Below, one piece after another: positions 22,940 to 34,365 of a stretch of 64,000 nt of DNA. Source of the stretch: Lamellibrachia columna (taxonomy: Eukaryota > Annelida > Polychaeta > Sabellida > Siboglinidae); contig OY759270.1 of the NCBI GenBank assembly GCA_963662155.1, positions 8,710,461 to 8,774,460 of the forward strand, given 5' to 3'. Every line of letters begins with the position of its first letter. Position 1 is the stretch's first letter. Under the pieces are notes generated by a model. It did not search any database. It worked only from the letters and a program-made list of their open reading frames with translations, and was not told the DNA's origin. The translations under genes were made by a program, and so were the position numbers.

Positions 22940-25900
22940 GTGCACTTTTGTTATGTTCTGTTTCAAATATATGCAATAAAACAATTGGAATATTATGCTA
23001 TTTTCTTAGTCTGTAAGTTAATAAATGGTTCACATGATGTATAAATAACTCTTCTTCTTCATTTTTTCTTAAATTTATTTTTGCTCTTTGGGTAAATATT
23101 TTAAGGGAGTACCCTCTATTTCCTGATCTAAGTGTGACATCCTCCCATTTCAGGAGGTTTGGTGCAGATTCATTATCGTACAATTCGTGCATTATTTTAT
23201 AGACTTCTATCATGTCTCCTCTTAGCCTTCGGTATGCTAATGTGGGTAGCTTCAGTAATTTTAGTCTTTCTATATATGATAAATCCCTCATACCAGGAAG
23301 TTCTTTTGTGGCCCTTCTCTGGACGTTTTCTATTGCTATTTTATGTTTTATCTTATATGGATACCATACTGCTATGGCATATTCTAGGTGAGATCTAACC
23401 ATTGTCTTATATAGTGGCAAAAAAGTGTGTGTGTCTAGGAATTGGAAGGTTCTTCGGATTATTTTTGTCATTTTGGTTGCTTTATTTACCACTTGGTTTA
23501 TGTGATCATCAAATGACAATTTTGAATCGATAATTACACCTAAGTCAGTTTGCTTATCTGTGGTGGCTAGTGAATGTTTAACATTATTACTTGTCGTGAA
23601 TATTTGTTATGGCTCTAAATATCTTAATGTCATCAGCGAACAGGAATGTATTGGATTTAGTTAAATCAGGCAGGTCGTTTACGTAGAGAACAAACAGTAA
23701 GGGTCCTAGGACAGATCCCTGTGGTATCCCTGATGTTACTTTGTGCCAGTTTGATTCTTTTCCATTTACTGCTACCTTTTGTCGTCTATTTGTGATGAAT
23801 GCCTCAATCCAATTAACTAAATCGTTCCTAATGTTAAAACTTTTTAATTTACTTATTAGTCTTGTATGTGGCACAGTATCAAAAGCCTTTTGAAAATCCA
23901 TATAAATAACATCTATGTAATTACCCTTATCCATTTCTGAGGTCCATTCATCTAGTATTTTAATTAGTTGGAGAACTGTTGATCTGCCAGAGATAAAACC
24001 ATATTGTTTTTGACTGAACAGACCATTGACTTTCATGTAACTGATGATGTGATTTCTAATAATTTTTTCCATGCATTTACAAACTACACTTGTTAGGCTT
24101 ATTGGACGGTAGTTGCAAGCTAATTTCTTGTTTCCTTTTTTATATATTGCTGATATTTTGGCATCCTTCCATTCATCGGGAATACTTGATGTTTTTATAG
24201 ATGTTTCAAATATTTTTTTGTAATGGGAGACAGATATTTTCTGACAACTCAGTTAGTAATCTGGCACCAATTTCATCAGGGCCAGGCGATTTGCTTATAT
24301 TAAGTTCTTTTAATGTTAGTAATATTATGTTTTCAGTTACTTTTAGCTCATCCATTGCTAATTTAATGTTTACTTTGGGTGTAGTTGGGATAGACCCTGT
24401 CTGTTCAGTAGTGAATACACTGGAGAAGTAGTTGGCAAGAATATTTGCTTTTTCTTCGTCTTCAGTTGTTGTTTGGGATTTCGGATTTGTGTGGTCTATA
24501 TTCAGTTCCCCAATTCCTTGTTTAACTGTAGTTTTTGATTTATAATAGTTCCAGAAGACTTTAGGGTTTTTCTTAGTTTGAATGGCTAAATTTTTTTCAA
24601 ACTCCTTTCTGAGCTTTCTGGTTAAAGCTCGGATTTTATTCCTGCTTTTACAATACTCTAGATATTTTGTCCCATCCCTTGTTTCAATGTATCTTGTCCA
24701 TAGTCTATTTTTACGTCTAATTAGTTTTCTGGTGTTTGCATTCAGGGGGAAATTTCCCTTTCTGTAATTTGAAACTTCTTTTTGAGGTACGTATTTATCT
24801 TCTAATAATCTAAGTACTGTTTTAAGGATTTCCCATTGGTCGTTAACGTTGTCTTTACAGTCTTTAAATTTCTCTTCCCAATTTATATCTGAACACTCTT
24901 TCCTCATTCCTTCATAATTTGCCTTATTAAATAGCTTCCGTTTTTTAGTGTATTTATTTGTTATAACTTTGCACAAAATATTGAATGTAATGACACAGTG
25001 GTCACTTTTACCTAGAGGGCTGAGGTACTCTATTTCCCCTATGTTGTCTTCTTCGTTTGATAAAATCAGATCTAAAAGGTTTGTGTTAGTTGTGCCTCGT
25101 CCTCTGGTGGGATTTGAGACATGTTGATACATGAATGTGTCTCTAAGGCATTCTACAAATTTAAAATTTAGGTTGCTGGGGTTAATTGATTTGGTCGTCC
25201 AATGTTTCCAGTTAATATCAGGGAGATTGAAATCTCCTGTAATTACAATGTGTGAATATTTAAGTCCTGATGTGGATCTAATCATATTTAGAAGTTCTGC
25301 GTTATTTTCTTCTGACCCCCCATCGCTCCTATATATGCATCCAAAGAGAAGTTTGGTTTTATTTTTAAGTTTAATTTCTATAAATAAGCATTCCTTGAAG
25401 GTTGAGACCAGGTTTATATTTTCTGCGTATAGGGAATTTAAGACGTATATTATAATACCCCTACCTTCATTATTTTCTATATTTTTGGAGAACAATGTAT
25501 AGCCTTCTAAGTAAAATTCTGGTATGGTTACAGTGCATTTGGGGTTTTTTGGTTTTACCTCGTTAATTGCTATTATGTGAGGTTTCAGTTCTTTAATTCT
25601 TTGTTCAAATTCATTTTGCTTGTTCCTTAGTTGGTCAGCATTGGTATAAAAACACAGAATGTTGCCTATGTCATTAAGATTATTTTTATTAACATTTGTT
25701 TTACCATACGTCACTCTAGGTGTAGTCTTTACTGGCTTTTCCTTATCTTTCTTATTTTTCTCTCCCATGGTGGACCCCTGACTCTGTACAGGTATTCCCC
25801 CGATGTGTCTGCAGCTTCCTAGCTGCCTCTTTGCTTCTTCATATAGCTTTTTTGATTCCTCCCTTTCTTGTTTAGTTTTGTCATGATCAATTTTTATGTT

Positions 25901-26800
25901 TTTGAACTTGTCATTTTCTCTGATGTGATGGAACATTCGAAGAAGGGTTCGTTTTTTGTCAATATGCGTTAAAGTGATTAGAACTGGTCTGGGACCAGTT
26001 GCAATTTCCTTGGCTTCCCCAAGCCTCCGCGTTTCTGTGACATCAGTGTCTGTGAAGTTATTGTTTATTTCTGTACACATTTCTAAAATTTGTTCTTTGT
26101 CATGTTGTTGTCTCGTAGTTTTTAGTTGTGATGTAGATTCTGGTAAGTTGAAAATTATTACGTTGTTGAGTCTTTTTTCCTTGTCTTTTAATTCCATGTT
26201 CTGTTCTTTTACCTGAATTTGTACGACTTCCTTAACTTCATTTGGGCTGATGACTTTGCTTGGGTTTTTTTCCAACTTAGCTTCTTTGATCATTTCGAAG
26301 ACTCTTGTTTCATCCACTTTGGTTCTGATTTCTTTCTCTAGTTCAATGATTCTCTCTTCCACTTTCTTAAGGAACTTCTGACACCTTTCTTCGCAGCTTT
26401 TTTCATTTTTCAAGTTTTTCATTACTTTTGTGTCACATGGTGGACAAAACCAGTGGATTTGTGCTTTATCTGTCATGACTTTGTATTCTTTATCAGTTAT
26501 TTCCACACATTCGATGCAATAATGTTTGTCACAATATTCACATTCCAACAATTTGTGGTTTGGTCCTTTGAAATTTTTTTAATAAGTCTATGCTCCTCGG
26601 AAAAGAAAGATGTGATGGCGAAATAGCTGATCTGTGCCATCTTGTTGAACTTGTTTGAAGCCCTCCAAGTGCCGTTGCTACCACGTGTAATCACCGAATG
26701 TCCCATTTCGTGCACGTGTAACAAGTGGCGCCGCATGGTGGACTTGGGCCGCCCGTCCCAAGGGCTCTGGCTATGGCAAGTTACTGGCGCACCCTGGCGT
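22940..26800 (-). mobile_element. Nearly full-length CR1-like LINE retrotransposon
   Basis: Reading on -, the 5' region (26800-26552) carries a decayed start. Then come a Cys/His-rich PHD-like finger, a coiled region, the endonuclease, the reverse transcriptase and the C-terminal domain, in the order usual for CR1/Daphne-group elements. The 3' end is somewhere in 22810-22998. It is the largest element of the 20-27 kb repeat cluster and lies opposite in strand to the LINE fragment next to it. Confidence 0.85.
22998..26551 (-). pseudogene. CR1-like LINE ORF2: zinc finger, endonuclease, reverse transcriptase (inactive)
   Basis: The first open piece, 26551-24206 (781 codons), begins with CEYCDKHYCIECVEI and WFCPPCD, a PHD-like zinc-binding motif. 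It then has a Lys/Glu-rich helix, the endonuclease marks FYTNADQLRNKQNE, HIIAINEVKPK, GCIYRS, VITGDFNLPDINW and LGKSDHCVI, and the RT lead-in SKSPGPDEIGARLL. A frameshift in an A-run near 24215 moves RT into 24205-23587 (KGNKKLACNYRPISLTS, YGFISGRSTVLQLI, YMDFQKAFDTVPH, SGIPQGSVLGPLLF, catalytic FLFADDIKIF). After that an internal deletion at about 23590 removes roughly 40 codons, including the usual KWxxxFNPxKC motif. The remainder, 23519-22998, holds the C-terminal LEYAIAVWYP...RRATKELPGMRDLSYIERLK block. Two lesions make it non-autonomous. Confidence 0.9.
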
Positions 26801-28153
<1,353 letters not shown>

Positions 28154-28299
28154 AATGAGTTTATAATGCAAACAATCAGACTTTGTACCCTCAAAATCAA
28201 AATATTTGTCAATTTCAGACATTTTGTAACTTTTCATTATGTGATTGATTAAACATAAATTCTGTTTGAACAATGTTGCTTCCGGACTTGTTTCAGGTG

Positions 28300-31200
28300 A
28301 TGTATGGTGGTCCGCCTGATGTCTCCCCGTCAGGGTCATCTGACCGCCTTGACCTCGCATGGAAGGAACAGCAGCAGAAACGACATTATTTCTACCTACG
28401 CGAACTGCAGAACATGGCTCGGGAACTACCGGGGTAGGACATCATATAGCTTATATGACTACTTATCTTACATTCGCTTGGGGTGGTGGTAGGTGGGGGG
28501 AAATGATCTTAAAAGATCAGAAAATAAATGTTTTGGGATAATGTTCATCAATATTCAAAACAGCTCCCCAGTGAACACAATTTAGTTTTTGTCTTTTTGA
28601 GATCATCCCCTAAACACCTTGCATTCACACTAAATGTGACAAACTTTAGTCATTTTATAGGTATTATTTTGTTTTGTTTTATTCCTGTTTATTTTATTCC
28701 CAACATTAGTTTTTAAAAAATCTAGTCACATGAGTATGGTCTTTAACACAGCTACACATGCACCAATGATACATGTGGATCATACAGCTACACATGCACC
28801 AATGATACATGTGGATCATACAGTTCCATTACACCAATTATTAGTTTTTACATGTATTAGTTCTTATACTTTGCATTTATCGTTTTATAAATAAAGTTTG
28901 CATATTTTTTGTCACTAGGTAGCCACACTTAAAAATATAATATTGACCAACCCATGTTATATATCTTAAGATATGTAAATATTGTTGATATTCTGATTTG
29001 GATGACATAAATCTTATCTGGATCTTTTCTTATCCTTTAAAGGGTGTGGCAAATAATAGATTATATCCACTTTCTTTTGTCAATATTTGTTTCTCCATTT
29101 ATCATGGCTACAATAACAGGATCTTGTGATACGCCAGTATAAAGTTCTCAGAAGGGCAGTTATTTTATCTGTTCATAGATTTTCTCAAGATATGCTAAAT
29201 AATGCTGTGCCAATGCAGTTTTAGTATAGATTACCTTAAGGACACTATATTGTTGTTTACATACTGAGCATCAACTAAGTGTGCCAGAAACACATTATTT
29301 ACCTAAGTCTTTTTCAACCTTCCAACCTATGTTATTATCCAAAATGTTTATGATACAGACAATTAAAAAGTGCTTATCATTTAATGATAGTACCATATTG
29401 TAGATTTGGTTGCATGTAGGGGAAGGCAGTGTTAGTTGAGCCACTGGGTTAGTTGAGCCATCCATGTTTCCCAGGAAACTACAGCAGCGACAGTTACATG
29501 GTACCACCCAGTGATTGAACATGTTATTAGAACACGATTGACATATTATTATAATAGGTTACGTTTGTCACAACGGTCTGAACATGTGAGCTAAAAGTAT
29601 GTTTTTTGATGTTTTTCGAAACTTTTAGGAATTGTGATTAATGTCTGCTGGTGTGTAAACTATCAACGCACATGACCAGACTTTGTTGTTTGTGCACTTA
29701 CAAATGGTTTAACTATGCACAGAGAAGATTATTTACACCACTTCACGCATTAATGAGAAGTTAATTAAATAAGCTTAAATTGTGCCCTAGACAGCAAAAA
29801 GAATTAAAAATGGCTCATCTAACACTGCCATCCCCTATATTGTAATGGTTTTTGTATGATGTAGAAATGTTCAATAAGCACCACTAACAACAATATTAGT
29901 GTCATTAATATTTATGAAAAGTAAGCATGATAGACAGATGCAGCATGTGATAATAATCAATCAATAATAGCAAATTATGTAATGCCTGAATCCACTTAAA
30001 ATAAAATGTTATCAGGCACTATGCATAAAATTATTGATATATTTAATTAAAAAATAAACTATAAAATGGGAGAGCTGATTAAAACACTTAATAAATATAT
30101 ATGAATAACTTTCAATAAGAGTAAAACATTACAGTTATTAAGATAACATAACTCATTGAAGCACAGAGAAGTTCAACATTCATATTATCCCTTGTATGCT
30201 AATTAAAAATATATATGTTTTTAAATGTTTCTTAAATATACTGAGATTCTAACAGAGAACCAGTTGCGACTTGAGATGCCCTTGTAGTTATACAGGACGC
30301 AGCTGGGGGACAGAGCCTTCTCTCTTGCTGCCCGCACATTGTGGAACAATTTTCCGGGACAGCTGCTCATCCAAGAAAGAAGTCAACGCCGTCCTTGGTG
30401 CCTTGCGCCAGTGTCCATCCCCAGAGTGGAGCAGGACAGCTGTTCATCCAAGAAAGAAGTCAACACCGTCCTTGGTGCCTTGTGCCAGTGTCCATCCCCA
30501 GAGTGGAGCGGGACAGCTGCTCATCCAAGAAAGAAGTCAACACCGTCCTTGGTGCCTTGCGCCAGCGTCCATCCCCAGAGTGGAGCGGGACAGCTGCTCA
30601 TCCAAGAAAGAAGTCAACACCGTCCTTGGTGCCTTGTGCCAGCGTCCATCCCCAGAGTGGAGCGGGACAGCTGCTCATCCAAGAAAGAAGTCAACACCGT
30701 CCTTGGTGCCTTGTGCCAGTGTCCATCCCCAGAGTGGAGCGGGACAGCTGCTCATCCAAGAAAGAAGTCAACACCGTCCTTGGTGCCTTGTGCCAGTGTC
30801 CATCCCCAGAGTGGAGCGGGACAGCTGCTCATCCAAGAAAGAAGTCAACACCGTCCTTGGTGCCTTGTGCCAGCGTCCATCCCCAGAGTGGAGCGGGACA
30901 GCTGCTCATCCAAGAAAGAAGTCAACACCGTCCTTGGTGCCTTGTGCCAGCGTCCATCCCCAGAGTGGAGCGGGACAGCTGCTCATCCAAGAAAGAAGTC
31001 AACACCATCCTTGGTGCCTTGTGCCAGTGTCCATCCCCAGAGTGGAGCGGGACAGCTGCTCATCCAAGAAAGAAGTCAACACCGTCCTTGGTGCCTTGTG
31101 CCAGCGTCCATCCCCAGAGTGGAGCGGGACAGCTGCTCATCCAAGAAAGAAGTCAACACCGTCCTTGGTGCCTTGCGCCAGTGTCCATCCCCAGAGTGGA

Positions 31201-33931
31201 GCGGGACAGCTGCTTATCCAAGAAAGAAGCCCAAATAGAAAAAAATTTCTAATGTGTTGGTAATACTTTTAGCTACATCAGTGTGTAACTGTTGTTATGT
31301 TGTGTTTTCCTGCAGCAAGTACCAACAACGACTGTCCTACGACCTGCTGTGCAGCCTTGCCAATGCACTGTTAGACGGCACCGTGTTCGAGATAGTCAAC
31401 AGTCTGAAGGAAGTCCAACAGCTTGAGGAACGCAACCTGTTCAACCAGCGAATCCGACTCATCAATGAGAACAAAGGTCAGTTGTCATGGAGATGTACAG
31501 GCCAAAGTTATGACTTTAGACAAGACCGATTTATTCTAGGATGCCTGGAAGGAGATTCGTCCAATTTGTTCCAAAAATATTAATGCTAGAGCATTTTTAA
31601 TAGCAGTTAATATAGCATGTATATAATGTTTTACCTAATATTTTCTTAGATAAAACAACTTAAGGTAAATATAAATATATCTGCATTAAGCTGATTTTAA
31701 GCCCAGTTAGGAAGCCAACCTCAGCTTAAATCAGGTAGTACTGACTAAAACTTAGTAAAGTAAAAGTTTGAAGTAAAAAAGGTACTAAGTGGTACTGAAA
31801 CTATGCTTTATATATGGAAGAACATGAAAAGAACATGCAGTGTATATGAAAATATAGCAGTTTGTCCTTGGAAAGGATTGGTGGGAAAAAATATGATAAA
31901 CAGCAAACACTTATCCCTGATTTTACTAACAAGATTGTCATCCAAGGCAGAGGCCCAGATGGCAAGTGGACAAGGAAGCCATTGACTTATCGAGAGTCCA
32001 ACAAATTTTTATCTGTGTAATCCACCCTCCTGAGATATGTGTCAACTTTGTTTCTGAACATATTAACATACTAGCAGTTACACAATCTGTAGATAATTTG
32101 TTCCATTCCTCTGTGAAAACGAGTACTTCCTGATATTCAATCTACACTTATCCTTTACTAATGGCAAAATTCGCTTGCCAAAATATATATATTTGTATAC
32201 ACCTATTCCTACATTTGCCAATAGGATATAGTCATGCTGGTTGCATCCAAGCTTGTGTAACATATTTTGGCCTTTGTTTACTAAACTAGTCCCCTTTATG
32301 AAGAAATACCATGTTTGTTTGAGACTTTGCATTGTGTATGCCTGCCTCCCTTAATACATCACTTGTAGTCTAGGTTACCCGATTTTCATAGAGCCGCACA
32401 TGCGCTTATCTGTCTCACTGTATATCTTTTTGAACACATTCAGAGTAAATGACTGGCGTGATATTCTTGATTTTAGTTGCACGTGGTTGAAAAAAAAATA
32501 TTTCTATCAGTATTTTCATACCCATTCAGTATCTTAAAAACTTTATCTCTTTGATTTCCTCATAACCTCCTTGTCTCTAGGGTTGTTAAGCAATATTCTT
32601 TTAGGCATTCGTAATAACTAAGGTCTCTCATTGCTTGAATCGTTTTAGTTGCTCCCTTGTGTATTCATTCAAGCATATCTACTGTATTCTTTTTTCGATA
32701 TGGTCTCCAAGCTTGTACACAGTATTCTAAAATGCTACTAATCATAGCATAAAAATGTTATGTGTAATTTCCGATTTAGTCATTATAATCACTCTTTCAT
32801 AACATTGGGCTTACCATGATTCATTCTATGATCTATGCATATCATTGATGAACTTTGATGAATGGTGATGATATTCTGTTATTTATATTTACACACTACT
32901 TGACCCAAACCTTGATATCCACACAGATAATCAGAAAAATAAACATGGAACTTAATGTGCCATATCAATCAGTGATATCTTTAGTTCTACTTAACTGTAT
33001 CTCAGTCATTTCCGGATTGTGCACAAATTGTGGCTGACCTAACAACCTAACAAGACATAGTATTGTTCGGTAAATGTTGTATTCTACTTCTGTTTTTCAT
33101 ATCAGAAATGTCTTTGTTTACTGATGCAGCTAAGAAACAGGAGATGTTGAAGAAACACAAGGAGGACCTACAGAAATGTCAGGGCAAGCCACACAACTTG
33201 GCCTATGTCAATGCACAGATCAAGCGCGATCTCATTGTAAGACTTCCTTCCTGTGTGCAAATTCCACAGTTAACATGTAATTAAAGTGGACTCCGTTTAA
33301 TAGAATCACTTCAGGCGAGAGCAGTGTTTTCTATTAAGCGGCCGATTCACTCAAGCGGTACATTTTAATACAGAGGAATGGGGAATAAATCCGTCTCAAC
33401 CAATATATTTTATTCTACTAAACAGCCGATTCTGTTATTCGTAATTCTGTTAAGCGGAGTCCATTATATGTATATGAATAATAATAAAATAGAGTATGCT
33501 CTTCTCATCATTTCATCCACTTTGTCAATAATACATGATGTCTTAGATGAACGAAAATAAAGTTCTTTAGATTTTATTAAAGACAATGCAATGCTACAGC
33601 GATTTTTGGGAGAAGATAATGACGTGGGGTTCTGTCATTTATTTTTGGAAGATTTCTTGTAGTTCCTGTTCATCTGACCTGATAGTATACCCCTGAAAGT
33701 CGTTTATGTTTTCACCACCAGGGGTTTGAGAAGCGAAGTGAAGAGGAAGTAAAGAGGAAGGATATGAAGATCATCCTAGAGCTGGACCAGAAGGTCATGG
33801 ACCAGCAGGTGATGCTGGAGAAGGCTGGAGTACCTGGCTTCTACGTCACCAACAACCCCCAGGAGATCCGCATCCAGATGTACCTGCTCGAGTACATCGT
33901 CCGGCTTAGTCAAGTGGATGTCCCGTCGTGA
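28300..33931 (+). CDS. DGCR6: DGCR6 / gonadal (gdl) family protein
   Basis: Four exons join in frame: 28300-28433, 31316-31476, 33130-33236 and 33722-33931, giving 203 residues (the human protein is about 220). The ATG at 28300 follows an AG acceptor (28295), so a 5' UTR exon probably lies upstream. Family marks: [37 protein letters not shown] followed by [40 protein letters not shown] and [20 protein letters not shown]. The middle is predicted helical and charged. DGCR6 lies in the human 22q11 deletion interval and is related to the Drosophila gonadal gene; its biochemical role is not settled. Intron 1 carries a LINE tail and a 77-bp minisatellite, intron 2 a decayed LINE, intron 3 a MITE. 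The last 54 coding bases and the adjoining 3' UTR are repeated in tandem just downstream. Confidence 0.93.
28434..30284. other. DGCR6 intron 1, 5' part
   Basis: AT-rich. It contains a perfect direct duplication of about 36 bp, 'cagctacacatgcaccaatg' plus 'atacatgtggatcata', at 28750-28821. A doublet of 'gttagttgagcca' lies at 29430-29462. No additional exon. Confidence 0.5.
30285..30360 (+). mobile_element. LINE C-terminal motif at the edge of the 77-bp array
   Basis: The frame from 30288 reads [20 protein letters not shown], a clear version of the LINE ORF2 ending GDRAFSxAAPxLWNSLP. The tandem array starts directly after it, at the codon for FPGQ. Confidence 0.6.
30360..31226 (+). repeat. 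77-bp minisatellite, about 11 copies, DGCR6 intron 1
   Basis: The unit starts 'cagctgctcatccaagaaag' and contains 'gtcaacaccgtccttggtgc' and 'gtccatccccagagtggagc'. Copies are over 95% alike, differing at a few positions (caccgt/cgccgt, tgtcc/cgtcc). Because 77 is not a multiple of three and no unit has a stop, all three forward frames stay open for about 300 codons. The array ends 90 bp before exon 2. Confidence 0.95.
31477..32059. other. DGCR6 intron 2, 5' part
   Basis: Nothing recognised. Confidence 0.4.
32060..32770 (-). mobile_element. Decayed CR1-like LINE, RT C-terminal region
   Basis: On - from about 32755 the translation reads [20 protein letters not shown], then, across frameshifts, [40 protein letters not shown] and [13 protein letters not shown]. 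These are successive landmarks of the CR1/L2 C-terminal domain. It is heavily mutated and intronic. Confidence 0.75.
32771..33129. other. DGCR6 intron 2, 3' part
   Basis: Nothing recognised. Confidence 0.4.
33287..33463. mobile_element. 177-bp MITE with about 23-bp inverted ends
   Basis: The left end is TGGACTCCGTTTAATAGAAT (33287). The right end, read on -, is TGGACTCCGCTTAACAGAAT (33463). The interior repeats 'taagcggccgatt' and 'aacagccgatt'. The ends resemble pogo/Tigger-type terminal repeats (CTCCGYTTAA). It is inserted about 50 bp into DGCR6 intron 3. Confidence 0.75.
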
Positions 33932-34110
33932 CAGCTGATGTGTGCATTGCAATGTCATATGTACTTGCTCAAGTACATCATCCGCCTCAGTCAAGTCGAC
34001 GCTCCATCATGTCATGTCATGTGTACATTGTGATGTCTGATGTACCTGCTCGAGTACATCGTCCATCTCGGTCAAGTCAAAGTTCCATCGTGACGTTTGA
34101 TGTGTACATT
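33878..34110 (+). repeat. 81-bp tandem triplication of the DGCR6 exon end
   Basis: Units start at 33878, 33959 and 34040, each beginning atgtac(c/t)tgctc and encoding a version of [17 protein letters not shown]. The first is the true coding end (stop at 33929). The second (MYLLKYIIRLSQVDAPS-like) and third ([21 protein letters not shown]) lie in the 3' UTR or flank. Confidence 0.9.
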
Positions 34111-34365
34111 GTGACATGTGATGTGTTCGTTGTGATGTGACATCTGATGTGTACATTGTAACATCTGTAAATTGTGACATCCGATGTGTACGTTGTGACA
34201 TCCGATATGTACATTGTGATGTCTGATGTGTACATTGTGACATCTGATGTGTACATTGTGACATCTTAAGTGTACATAGTGACATCTGATGTGTACGTTG
34301 TTACATCTGATGTGTACATTGTTACACCTGATATGTACATTGTAACATCTGATATTGACAACACA
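34100..34365 (+). repeat. About 21-bp satellite 'gatgtgtacattgtgacatct'
   Basis: Roughly 12 degenerate copies follow the third 81-bp unit. The motif is already present at the end of each 81-bp unit ('gatgtgtacattgtgatgtc'), so the array grew out of the exon-end duplication. Confidence 0.9.

Noticed and set aside
30271..31263. Three overlapping coding regions of about 300 codons
   Set aside because: They are the same 77-bp minisatellite read in three frames, with no independent start context and located within a DGCR6 intron.
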